A stretch of DNA of 64,000 bases from Leucobacter sp. Ag1 (GTDB lineage Bacteria > Actinomycetota > Actinomycetes > Actinomycetales > Microbacteriaceae). The DNA lies in contig NZ_LAYO01000102.1 in NCBI RefSeq assembly GCF_000980875.1, positions 1-64,000 of the forward strand, given 5' to 3'. The notes beneath the pieces are model-generated. The model made no database searches and was not told where the DNA came from. It saw nothing but the letters and a program-made list of their open reading frames with translations. Below, in pieces: positions 54,139-62,413 of this stretch (positions are counted from its first letter, which is position 1; every line of letters starts with the position of its first letter). Position numbers and translations under genes: made by a program.

Positions 54139-57100
54139 GCACAATGCAGAACCTGAACCATACGCACTCCGCCGGACGCGCCGGGCAGCCCACCCGGTGG
54201 TCGCGGCGCCTGACCGCGGGCGCGACCGCCGTACTGCTCGGCGCGAACTGGCTCGGCTTCGCCGGGACCGCGCATGCGGCCCCGGCGGGTGATGCCGGGA
54301 AGCGTGAGGCGCAGTCCCCGACGTACGTGCCGGGCGCGAGCATCCAGCCGACGAAGGCCGATACCGAATCGGAGCACTATAACACCTGGCACTTCGGTCC
54401 GGGCGACGGGTACGCGCAGCGAGCGGTCCAGCAGCGCAACGGTGTGCTGCTCGAGGCGGGTGTTCCCACGCAGGTGATCCGCGGGAACGGGAACGACGTC
54501 GATCAGGGCACTGACTCGACACCGATCGAGGACGTCCTCGACGGGCTCGAACTCGTTGCGTCCGACACGGCGGACCTGAGCTACCAGGTGGGTGTACGCG
54601 TCGACGTGAATGCGTCCGGTACGTGGGACGACGGAGACCTCTGGACTACGCTTCGCGCTCCGGCCGGCGATCCGAGCGTGTGGACGACGAGTCAGGCCGT
54701 CGGCGGGCTGGCCGCGGGCGCGGCCGCTCCCGCTGGCGAGATGCTCGCCGCACTGGGGGATCGTGCGTACGCGATCTCGACGGGGTTCCTTGCGTGGAAG
54801 CCTGCCGAACCGGTGCTGGTCTCCTCGTTCACCGATGCTTCGGGTGTGACGAAGTTCCGTCCGGCCCCCGAGGCCACTCCTACGGGTGAAGAGAAGCGGG
54901 AAAGTGCTCCGGAGATTCGGCCGAACGGCGATACTTTCCCGGGGTGGCATGACGCTGCAGATGCCGGTGGAGACCTCAGCTACGAGGACATGACCGGGCA
55001 GTGGGTTCCCGGCGGGCTGAACATGCTTGGCAAAGTCCAACTCATCAAAGGTCTCGAAGAGAGCGCGTACCTGACGAACGGCATCGATCGAGCGCAGTCG
55101 ATGCGGGTCGCGGCGACGCCGAAGTCGCCCTGGGAGCAATCGGAAGACGAAGACCCCGCGGCTCCGCTGTGGGCGCAGGTGCTGGTGCGTGCCTATCCCG
55201 ACGGGGTGCGCGACGTGCCGGTGGACGTCATCGTGCGGGCGGCGGTGCCGAAGAATGGCGACCTCTCGCAGGCGAGCGAGTGGATGCTGTCCGCCCCCGT
55301 CGGCGGAGTTCCTGCTGATACCCCGGTCTCGTTCGATGAGATCCGGGCGGCGCTGGGCGAGCACGACGTGACCGGCTACGGCGTGTTCCTCGACACGGGC
55401 GACTACGCGTATCTCGGGCAGATCGTGTTCAACGGAACAACCACCAGATTCGTGCAGAGTTCCATGCCTTGGATTGTCAACTGGAGCGTCAAGCTGTCGG
55501 CAACGACGGTGAAACCCGGCGAGACCATCACCATCACCGGAACCGGATTCGACAATGGCGGTGAAGTGCTGATCGCTGGATTGTGTCGGGAGACCGTGCC
55601 CGTTGAAGCCACGACGAGCTTCACAGTGACCTGCACGGTCCCGGACGATCAGCAGCCGGGAGAAGTAGATCTGGCTGTCGGTTATGGGAGCGTGAAATCG
55701 CGGTACTTCATCACGATCGAGGCCGCCGATTCCGAGCAGGAAACACGCGTCGTCCGGTGGCCGCATGTCGCACGCGACGGAAGCGATGCGCCCGGGTGGC
55801 GCGGCGAAACCGGAGACGACGGATCGATGCGAGTCTGGCGGGGAGGTCAGGGCTTCCACTGGCTCATGGAAGGCGACTCACGACTCCTGAACCAGCTCGC
55901 CACCGACGCATACCTGCCGAACGCGATCACGGATGCGCGAACCATGCGTGTGAACGCCTGGGACGAATCAGACGTGCAGGGGAGCGACCTTCCTGAGCTC
56001 GGAACCGACGAACTCCTGTGGGCGCAAATCGAAGTGAATACGTACCCCGATGGCCGCGGTGAGCCGCCGGTGCCCGTCACCGTGCGGGCGCTCGTTCCTC
56101 GCAGCGGCGAATTCTCCGCGACGACCGAATGGGCGCTCTCAGCGGCGATCGGTGGCATCGGTGCCGACACCGCGGCTTCGATCGATACGATCGCTGCCGC
56201 GCTGGGTGAGCACGATGTCATCGGGTACGGCGTGCACGTCGGAGACGGAGCGAGCGTCCTCGTCCGTGACATCACGTTCGGTTCGGAACAGACGTACTTC
56301 GTCACCTCTCCGGTCATGGTGTTTGATCCGTTCGTCGAGGTCGAACCGAAACAGGCTCGCCCCGGCGACGAAGTCACGATCCGAATGAAGCACTTTAACG
56401 TCGACACGAGCGTGCGGATCGCCGGGCTCTGCACGCAAGCGGTGCGCCTGAACGCGCGCGGTGAAGCTTCGGTCACTTGCACCCTGCCCAAGGAACAGGA
56501 ACCCGGCGAACTGCGCATCATCGTGACCGGCGACCCGGTCGGCAGCGAAGGGCGGGCTGACCTGACAGTGCTCCCCGCGGACGACCCGGAACTCACGACC
56601 CCTGTGGACGCGGTTGTTCCGGGCAAGGCGTTCACCTTCACTGGCGCCGGATTCGCCCCCGGCGAAGCCGTGACGATCACCGGCGTGTGCGCGCAGGAAG
56701 TTGTGGCCGATGCGAAGGGGAGGATCGCCGTCGAGTGCACCGTCCCCGACTCCCACCTGCCGGGCGTCGTGACGGTGAAGGCGACCGGCCAGAAATCCGA
56801 CGTAGCGGTGAGCGCCGACCTCACCATCGGCCTTGGGCCGGTGGATCCGCCGGTGGCTCCGGTGTGGTCGCGTCTGGGCGGCGCGGATCGGTTCGAGACC
56901 GCGGTCAAGGTCTCGCGTGAGCACTTCCCGAACGGCGCGAAGGCCGTCGTGCTGTCCCGCCACGATGTTCCCGCGGACGCGCTGACCGCGGCCCCGTTCG
57001 CGGTGAAGCAGAACGCGCCCCTGCTCTTGACCCAGACCGGCACCCTCACGGCCGCGACGAAGACGGAACTGCAGCGGCTCAAGCCCGACACGGTGTACAT

Positions 57101-57764
57101 CGCAGGCGGTACCGGCGCGGTATCCGCGCAGGTCGAGCAGCAGGTGCGTGCCCTGGGCGCCAAGACGGTGCGGATGGGCGGCAGCGACCGGTACGCGACG
57201 GCGAACCAGATCGCGAAGACGGGCTGGGGCAAGACGGGCGCGTCCGCGGTGTTCATCGCGACGGGCCGGGACTTCCCCGATGCGCTGTCCGCGGGAGCTG
57301 CCGCGGGTGGCGTGGACGCTCCGGTGCTCCTCGTCGACGGGAAGGCCGGGGCGGTGCGCCAGGATGTGCGGGCGCAGCTGACCGCGCTCAAGCCGGCCGC
57401 GGTGCATATCGCGGGCGGCACGGGCGTGGTGTCGAAGGGCATCGAGTCTGGCCTGGGCAAGAGTGCGAAGGTCGCCCGTCACAGTGGTGCGGATCGGTAT
57501 GCGACGTCGGCGGCGATTGCGAAGTCGTGGCATACGAAGTCGGGCGCGGTGTATCTCGCGACGGGTGCGGGGTTCGCTGATGCGTTGACGGGTGCTGCGG
57601 TTGCTGGTGGGAAGCCGGGTCCGGTGTTGCTGGTGCGTTCGGGGTGTGTGCCGGCGTCTGTGGCTGGTGTGCTGGGTGAGATCACGCCGCAGGCGGGGTA
57701 TGTGCTGGGTGGTGCGGGTGTGGTGAGTGAGCGTGTGCTGACGAACCGCAACACCTGCGCCTAG
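54135..57764 (+). CDS. Cell-wall-binding surface protein with three CWB2 repeats
   Basis: 1209 residues, secreted (basic start, helix to about residue 46, AHA cleavage region). Layout: divergent N-terminal module (80-245); two related beta-rich modules (about 270-450 and 554-735) sharing PLWAQVLVRAYPDG/LLWAQIEVNTYPDG, AALGEHDVxGYGV and GGxxADT; three Ig/IPT-like domains (about 452-530, 740-815, 820-905), each with a cysteine pair (GLC...VTCT); then three CWB2 repeats (913-1206: LGGADRFETAV, MGGSDRYATAN, HSGADRYATSA) that bind anionic wall polymers. Coupled to the protease gene upstream, so it may be a substrate or partner. The last 95 codons switch to T/G-ending usage. Confidence 0.88.
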   Translation: MSTMQNLNHTHSAGRAGQPTRWSRRLTAGATAVLLGANWLGFAGTAHAAPAGDAGKREAQSPTYVPGASIQPTKADTESEHYNTWHFGPGDGYAQRAVQQRNGVLLEAGVPTQVIRGNGNDVDQGTDSTPIEDVLDGLELVASDTADLSYQVGVRVDVNASGTWDDGDLWTTLRAPAGDPSVWTTSQAVGGLAAGAAAPAGEMLAALGDRAYAISTGFLAWKPAEPVLVSSFTDASGVTKFRPAPEATPTGEEKRESAPEIRPNGDTFPGWHDAADAGGDLSYEDMTGQWVPGGLNMLGKVQLIKGLEESAYLTNGIDRAQSMRVAATPKSPWEQSEDEDPAAPLWAQVLVRAYPDGVRDVPVDVIVRAAVPKNGDLSQASEWMLSAPVGGVPADTPVSFDEIRAALGEHDVTGYGVFLDTGDYAYLGQIVFNGTTTRFVQSSMPWIVNWSVKLSATTVKPGETITITGTGFDNGGEVLIAGLCRETVPVEATTSFTVTCTVPDDQQPGEVDLAVGYGSVKSRYFITIEAADSEQETRVVRWPHVARDGSDAPGWRGETGDDGSMRVWRGGQGFHWLMEGDSRLLNQLATDAYLPNAITDARTMRVNAWDESDVQGSDLPELGTDELLWAQIEVNTYPDGRGEPPVPVTVRALVPRSGEFSATTEWALSAAIGGIGADTAASIDTIAAALGEHDVIGYGVHVGDGASVLVRDITFGSEQTYFVTSPVMVFDPFVEVEPKQARPGDEVTIRMKHFNVDTSVRIAGLCTQAVRLNARGEASVTCTLPKEQEPGELRIIVTGDPVGSEGRADLTVLPADDPELTTPVDAVVPGKAFTFTGAGFAPGEAVTITGVCAQEVVADAKGRIAVECTVPDSHLPGVVTVKATGQKSDVAVSADLTIGLGPVDPPVAPVWSRLGGADRFETAVKVSREHFPNGAKAVVLSRHDVPADALTAAPFAVKQNAPLLLTQTGTLTAATKTELQRLKPDTVYIAGGTGAVSAQVEQQVRALGAKTVRMGGSDRYATANQIAKTGWGKTGASAVFIATGRDFPDALSAGAAAGGVDAPVLLVDGKAGAVRQDVRAQLTALKPAAVHIAGGTGVVSKGIESGLGKSAKVARHSGADRYATSAAIAKSWHTKSGAVYLATGAGFADALTGAAVAGGKPGPVLLVRSGCVPASVAGVLGEITPQAGYVLGGAGVVSERVLTNRNTCA

Positions 57765-57799
57765 GCCATCGACGGGCCTCACAGCCTGCCTGTCGAGGT

Positions 57800-57830
57800 G
57801 GCGGGTCAGCGCATCGGAAGCTGACCCGCC
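57800..57830 (+). terminator. Terminator of the protease-CWB2 operon
   Basis: 11-bp perfect stem (57800-57810 with 57820-57830), 9-nt loop, 36 bp past the stop. Confidence 0.65.
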
Positions 57831-57843
57831 GCCCCTGGCCGAT

Positions 57844-57899
57844 ACCGGCGGTCGCGGGGACAGGACGGCCAACCGCCGTCCAGCCCCGCGACTGCCGGT
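57844..57899 (-). terminator. Long hairpin beyond the DyP peroxidase gene
   Basis: 16-bp arms (57844-57859 with 57884-57899) with one G-T or A-C position, enclosing a GGACGG/CCGTCC inner pair; just past the minus-strand stop at 57910. Confidence 0.55.
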
Positions 57900-57909
57900 G
57901 CCCGGACCG

Positions 57910-59154
57910 CTACGCCACGAGCGTCTCGCCGAGCCGGCCCCCGGCACGCCACCCCGGCGGGATCGCGAACACCGCCGAACCGATGTGGGTGACCCACTCG
58001 TTCATCAGGTCCGCCTCGTCGAGGCGCCGCTGGATCGGGACGAACTGCGCGAGCGGATCGCGCTGATAGCAGGCGAAGAGCAGCCCCTGCTCGAGTCCGT
58101 CGTCGTAGTTCACCGCGCGCCGGTAGATGCGCTCGCCCGGATCCGTCGAGTGCGCGCGGGCGATGTGCGCGTCCTTCGAGATCACGGTGAAACCGAGCGA
58201 ATCCCGCGCCGCGAAGTCCGGCTCGTCGTGCTCCTTCTTCCCGGTCAGCGGGGCGCCCTCGCGCAGAGTCCGACCCATCGCGAACTCGCGACCGATCCGA
58301 TCCACCCGATCCCACGTATCGAGCTCCATGCGGATCCGACGCAGCACCAGAGCGCTCCCGTTCCGCAACCAGCCCGCATCCGCGCCGAGCCACACGAGCC
58401 CGGAGAAATCGGACGCGGCCGGCTTCGGATTCACGGTCCCGTCGACCTGGCCCATCAGATTGCGCATCGTGCGGCCGTCGGACTCGGTGCCGCGCGCACG
58501 CGCGAAACCGTCCTGCCGCCAGCGCGGCTTCGCGAACGGGCGCACGTCCTTCACCAGGAACCGCGCGGCGTGCGCGATCGTCACCGGATCATCGGCGGCG
58601 ATCACGAGCAGCAGATCGCCACCGCTGTACGCCTCCTCGAGGCGGTCCCGCGAGAACTTCGGCAGCGGCCCCAGCCACGCGGGCACCGCTGCGGGATCGA
58701 CCCGCCGCACCAGCTCCCGGCCGAAGCCCACCGTGACCGTCAACCGCGCGGGCAACTCGGCGAGCTCCGGCTCGACGTCCGCCAGGGGAGCGGTGCCCGC
58801 GGTGAGCGCCTCGACGTCCCCGCTCAGCAGGCGGAGCATGCGCAGGATCCCATCGTGATCGGCATCGGGCAGCAGATCCAGCGCGAGATAGCTCACGTGC
58901 GCCGTGTGCGCCGTCGTGATTCCGGCCTGGTGCGCGCCGTGGCACGGAATGCGCTCGGAGCCGTGGGTCGTCTCGGCGACCGGCTCCGCGCCGGGGCGGC
59001 CGGCACCGCCCGCGATCGCGAACCCGGCAGCCGTGACGGCCGCGCCGCCGGCCGCCCCGGCGAGGGCTCCGAAGAGCCCCCGCCGGCTGACCGAGCGCGT
59101 CGATGACGCGCTCGGGGCGGCCGTCTCGGCTGTCGCGGGCTCAGTGGCCGGCAT
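57910..59154 (-). CDS. Tat-exported DyP-type haem peroxidase (EfeB-like)
   Basis: 414 residues. Twin-arginine signal SRRGLF at 23-28 with a hydrophobic Ala/Gly stretch to about 50: folded export with haem. DyP motif GxxDG appears as MGQVDGT; proximal-haem histidine is likely in AHIARAHSTDPG, with the conserved arginine in RIYRRAVNYDDG. EfeB-like members bring iron or degrade dyes and lignin-like substrates; there is no EfeU/EfeO partner here, so an oxidative-stress or copper-linked role is more likely. Overlaps the PCuAC gene by 14 nt. Confidence 0.9.
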   Translation of the reverse strand: MPATEPATAETAAPSASSTRSVSRRGLFGALAGAAGGAAVTAAGFAIAGGAGRPGAEPVAETTHGSERIPCHGAHQAGITTAHTAHVSYLALDLLPDADHDGILRMLRLLSGDVEALTAGTAPLADVEPELAELPARLTVTVGFGRELVRRVDPAAVPAWLGPLPKFSRDRLEEAYSGGDLLLVIAADDPVTIAHAARFLVKDVRPFAKPRWRQDGFARARGTESDGRTMRNLMGQVDGTVNPKPAASDFSGLVWLGADAGWLRNGSALVLRRIRMELDTWDRVDRIGREFAMGRTLREGAPLTGKKEHDEPDFAARDSLGFTVISKDAHIARAHSTDPGERIYRRAVNYDDGLEQGLLFACYQRDPLAQFVPIQRRLDEADLMNEWVTHIGSAVFAIPPGWRAGGRLGETLVA

Positions 59155-59701
59155 GCTCGGCGCCGCCGTCGTAGTTCTCGTTCGCGCCGCTGAACGCCTT
59201 GCCGAGCACCGGCACCTCGAGCGTGCTGCCGTCCGAGAACTTCAGCGTGACGGGGACCTCGTCGCCGGCCTTCACCGGCTTCTTCAGGTCCATCAGCATG
59301 ATGTGGGTGCTGCCGGGTTCCAGCGCGGCGGTCTTGCCTGCCGGGATCTTGATCCCGCCCTCCTTCTTGCGCATGGTGGCGGTGCCGTTCTCGACGATCG
59401 TCTCGTGCAGCTCGACCATGCCGGCGATCGGCGTCGAGGCCGACTCGAGCGTGACGTCGGACGAGCCCGAGTTCTTGAGCGTGCCGAACACGGCGCTCAT
59501 GTCGCCGTCGGTCGCCTTGACCCAGGCGTCAGCCAGCTCGACCGGGGCCTTCTGCTGCTGCTCGGCGGTCGCCGAGGGCTTCTCGGAGGATGCCGGCGTC
59601 GAGGAGCAGGAGGTCAGGCCGAGACCGAGCGCGAGCGCGGCCGCGGAGACGGCGACGCCGGTGGCGGCGCGACGGATCGGGGAAACGGTGGAAAGGGACA
59701 T
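59141..59701 (-). CDS. PCuAC-type periplasmic copper chaperone lipoprotein
   Basis: 186 residues. Lipobox LTSC lipidates C32. DUF461/PCuAC domain with the copper site H-x10-M (LHETIVENGTATM) and H-x-M (THIMLM), which carries Cu(I) to the cytochrome c oxidase CuA centre. A Gln/Ala linker precedes the domain and a His-containing tail (GGAEHAGH) follows. The ATG at 59701 has GGAG upstream. Between CopC and DyP genes. Confidence 0.9.
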   Translation of the reverse strand: MSLSTVSPIRRAATGVAVSAAALALGLGLTSCSSTPASSEKPSATAEQQQKAPVELADAWVKATDGDMSAVFGTLKNSGSSDVTLESASTPIAGMVELHETIVENGTATMRKKEGGIKIPAGKTAALEPGSTHIMLMDLKKPVKAGDEVPVTLKFSDGSTLEVPVLGKAFSGANENYDGGAEHAGH

Positions 59702-59920
59702 GTGTGTACTCCAGATGATGTGCTCGGCGCGGGTGCGCCGGGTGCCGTGCCGCGGGCGCGACCGGGCCGTCGATGCGGCCGAGTCGCGACGGAGCGACGC
59801 TTCGGCGCGCGGGCGCGCCGGGCATCGCCGCGTGCGGGCACGGCGAAACAGGGATCGCTGCGCGCGCGTGCGGTGCGCAGCGAGGGGAGCGCGCGCCATC
59901 GAGGCGCGCGTCGGAGAGGA

Positions 59921-60544
59921 CTACTCCGCGGACTCCACGGAGTCGCTCGGCTTCTTCTTGCGCGTCAGCACCACGGTCGCGGCGATCACGACCACCAGTC
60001 CGCCGCCGATCCCCGCGACCGCGCCGATCGGCACGCCGCCGGACTCGGAGGACGCCTTCGACTCGGAGGACGCATCCGGCTTCGCACTGCCCTCGGGCTC
60101 GGTGAAGCGGGGATCCTTCTCGCCGACGGCGGTGACCTTCGCCGACCCGTCCTCAGCCACCTCGAAGAAGTAGCTGCCCGAGATCGGGTGACCGTCGGAG
60201 GAGACCACGCGCCACGCCACCTGGTAAGCGCCGCCCGCCGGGAGCGGAGCCTTGACGGCCTGGCTCACGTCGCGTTCGTTCACCACCGCGTCGCCATCGC
60301 TGACGACGGCGCCCTTCGGATCGGTGATCGCGATCTCGGTGCCCACCTTGATCACGGAGTCGCTGAACGTCAGCGTGATCCCGGAGACCGCACCGGTCTG
60401 CTGGTCCTGGGTGAATCCCTGACCGACCAGTTCGTCGTGCGCGAAGGCCGGCGAAGCCGCGAGGGCGGTGCCGCCGATGGCGAGGGCGCCGGCGATCGCC
60501 GTCGCCGCGGTGAAGCGGCGGAGCCGCGAGACAGTTCTGGACAT
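59921..60544 (-). CDS. CopC-type copper-binding protein with C-terminal membrane anchor
   Basis: 207 residues. Signal peptide cleaves after AFA, leaving His36 as the mature N-terminus, the Cu(II) ligand in CopC; the second His is in SDGHPISGSYFFEV. A Ser/Glu-rich stalk (150-168) and one membrane helix (about 170-192) before RKKK. No CopD domain is fused. The 219-bp gap downstream of it (59702-59920) has no recognisable gene. Second gene of the copper/haem operon. Confidence 0.9.
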   Translation of the reverse strand: MSRTVSRLRRFTAATAIAGALAIGGTALAASPAFAHDELVGQGFTQDQQTGAVSGITLTFSDSVIKVGTEIAITDPKGAVVSDGDAVVNERDVSQAVKAPLPAGGAYQVAWRVVSSDGHPISGSYFFEVAEDGSAKVTAVGEKDPRFTEPEGSAKPDASSESKASSESGGVPIGAVAGIGGGLVVVIAATVVLTRKKKPSDSVESAE

Positions 60545-60631
60545 GGGTGAGCTGAGCGCTTTCTGCTGGAGCCGGGTGCGCGGAACGGCACCGCGGGCGG
60601 AGTCTGAGGTCGGCGGACGGCGCGGCCGGAG

Positions 60632-61291
60632 CTACGCGCCGAGCGCCGGGGGACCCCGGTGCGTGATCGCAGAGAGCGAATGCAGCCGCTCGCGCAGGGC
60701 GGCGGGTGCGAGGAAGAGCGAGACGGGACGATCGGCAGGACGATGCTCGCCGACGCCCAGCAGCAGCGGGACGAGCACGCTCCGCAGCGCGGCGAGCAGC
60801 GAATCGGTGAGCGCGACCAGCCCGAGGAAGGCGCGCTCGCCGCGGTGCAGCAGCGCGATGGTGGCGATCGCGGCCACCGCGTGCATGGCCCACATGGCCG
60901 CATCGGCCGAGGCCGGGTCGGAACCGACCTGCAGGGTCGGAGCCATCGACTGGATGGCGGCGAGGTGGCCGGCGTGCAGGGGCGTCGGCGCCGAGGTCGC
61001 GGACGAACCGGAACCGACGAGGCCGAGGCCCGAGAACGACCAGTGGTAGACGAACTGGCTCGCGCCGACCGCGACGGCCAGACGCCAGAGCGATCCGACC
61101 CGTCCGCCGAGCAGCACGCACAGCGGAAGCGCGAGCACCGCGGTCGCGATCACCGAGAAGGCGGTCACCGTGCCGCCGGCGAGGCCGTGGGACGCCGCCG
61201 CCAGCAGCGTCGCGAGCCCGGCGCCCGCCGCACCGCGAGCGGTGCGGGCAGCACGGCTCATGGGAGCTCGTGCGTCGGGCCGGGCGGACAT
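60632..61291 (-). CDS. Conserved multi-helix membrane protein, copper cluster
   Basis: 219 residues, about six hydrophobic helices. No family recognised with certainty. His and Met residues cluster within membrane segments (LHAGHLAAIQSM, MWAMHAV), which is suggestive of metal handling but not proof. Proteins of this type precede copC/PCuAC genes in several actinobacteria. Leaderless ATG at 61291; an internal ATG (residue 11) is the alternative. First gene of the minus-strand copper/haem operon, divergent from pheS. Confidence 0.75.
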   Translation of the reverse strand: MSARPDARAPMSRAARTARGAAGAGLATLLAAASHGLAGGTVTAFSVIATAVLALPLCVLLGGRVGSLWRLAVAVGASQFVYHWSFSGLGLVGSGSSATSAPTPLHAGHLAAIQSMAPTLQVGSDPASADAAMWAMHAVAAIATIALLHRGERAFLGLVALTDSLLAALRSVLVPLLLGVGEHRPADRPVSLFLAPAALRERLHSLSAITHRGPPALGA

Positions 61292-61298
61292 ATCGTCC

Positions 61299-61304
61299 AG
61301 TCTA
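61299..61304 (-). promoter_or_regulatory. -10 hexamer TAGACT of the copper operon (leaderless)
   Basis: On the minus strand TAGACT ends 7 nt before the ATG at 61291. Confidence 0.55.
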
Positions 61305-61358
61305 CGCGAGCGGGGCCGCGACCTCCGTCGTCCGGCCTCCGCGCTCCGCTCTTCCCGA

Positions 61359-61364
61359 TAGAAT
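61359..61364 (+). promoter_or_regulatory. -10 hexamer TAGAAT of pheST (leaderless)
   Basis: TAGAAT ends 8 nt before the GTG at 61373. Confidence 0.5.
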
Positions 61365-61372
61365 CGGTTCCC

Positions 61373-62413
61373 GTGTCAGACACCAATCCCATTACCCAGG
61401 ACGCGGTCGATTCGGCGGTCGATGCGGCGCTCGCCGCATTCGCCGCTGCGGCGACGGTCGCAGAGCTGAAGTCCGCGCGCAACGCCCACGTCGGCGAGGC
61501 CTCGGCGATCGCGCAGCTGAACGCGCGCATGCGCGAGGTGCCGAAGGACGAGAAGGCCGCGACCGGCAAGCTCATGGGGCAGGCCCGCGGCCGCCTCGAG
61601 GGCGCCTACAAGGCCCGCGAGGGCGAGCTCGCCGCGGCCGAGGCGCAGGCCCGCCTCGCCGCCGAGACCGTCGACGTCACCGAGGCGCCCGTGCGCCGCA
61701 CCGCCGGTAGCCGCCACCCCCTGGCGCAGCTCCAGGAGGAAGCGGCCGACATCTTCATCGGCATGGGCTGGGAGATCGCGGAGGGCCCCGAGGTCGAGCA
61801 CGAGTGGTTCAACTTCGACGCCCTCGGCTTCGATCCCGACCACCCCGCGCGCGCCATGCAGGACACGTTCTTCGTGGAGCCCGCCGACCGGCACCTGCTG
61901 CTCCGCACGCACACCTCGCCGGTGCAGATCCGTTCCCTGCTGGGGCGCGAGCTGCCCGTCTACGTGGTGGCGCCGGGCCGCGTGTACCGCACCGACGAGC
62001 TCGACGCGACGCACACCCCCGTGTTCCACCAGATCGAGGGCATCGCCATCGACAAGGGACTGACGATGGCGCACCTGCGCGGCACGCTCGAGCACTTCGC
62101 CCGGCAGATGTTCGGCGAGGAGGCGAAGATCCGTCTGCGCCCGAACTTCTTCCCGTTCACCGAGCCGTCGGCCGAGATGGACGTCTGGCAGCCGAACGCC
62201 AAGGGCGGGGCGCGCTGGGTCGAGTGGGGCGGCTGCGGCATGGTCGATCCCCGGGTCCTGGCCGCGGCCGGCATCGATCCCGAGGAGTACCAGGGCTTCG
62301 CCTTCGGCATGGGCATCGAGCGCACCCTGCAGTTCCGCCACGACATCAACGACATGCGCGACATGGTCGAGGGCGACACCCGTTTCAACCAGCAGTTCGG
62401 AGGACTCGTCTGA
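61373..62413 (+). CDS. pheS: Phenylalanyl-tRNA synthetase alpha subunit
   Basis: 346 residues. N-terminal coiled-coil arm that contacts tRNA (1-105), then the class II core: motif 1 region ADIFIGMGWEIAEGPEVEHEWFNFDAL, motif 2 VYRTDELDATHTPVFHQIEG and motif 3 GFAFGMGIERTLQFRH. The GTG at 61373 is chosen because VSDTNPITQDAVDSAVDAAL fits the family start and the -10 lies 8 nt upstream; the longer frame is antisense to the copper operon. Confidence 0.97.
   Translation: MSDTNPITQDAVDSAVDAALAAFAAAATVAELKSARNAHVGEASAIAQLNARMREVPKDEKAATGKLMGQARGRLEGAYKAREGELAAAEAQARLAAETVDVTEAPVRRTAGSRHPLAQLQEEAADIFIGMGWEIAEGPEVEHEWFNFDALGFDPDHPARAMQDTFFVEPADRHLLLRTHTSPVQIRSLLGRELPVYVVAPGRVYRTDELDATHTPVFHQIEGIAIDKGLTMAHLRGTLEHFARQMFGEEAKIRLRPNFFPFTEPSAEMDVWQPNAKGGARWVEWGGCGMVDPRVLAAAGIDPEEYQGFAFGMGIERTLQFRHDINDMRDMVEGDTRFNQQFGGLV

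Noticed and set aside
59702-59920. Hidden gene in the PCuAC-copC gap
   Set aside because: Only Arg/Ala-rich shadow frames are present; no ribosome binding site or recognisable protein.
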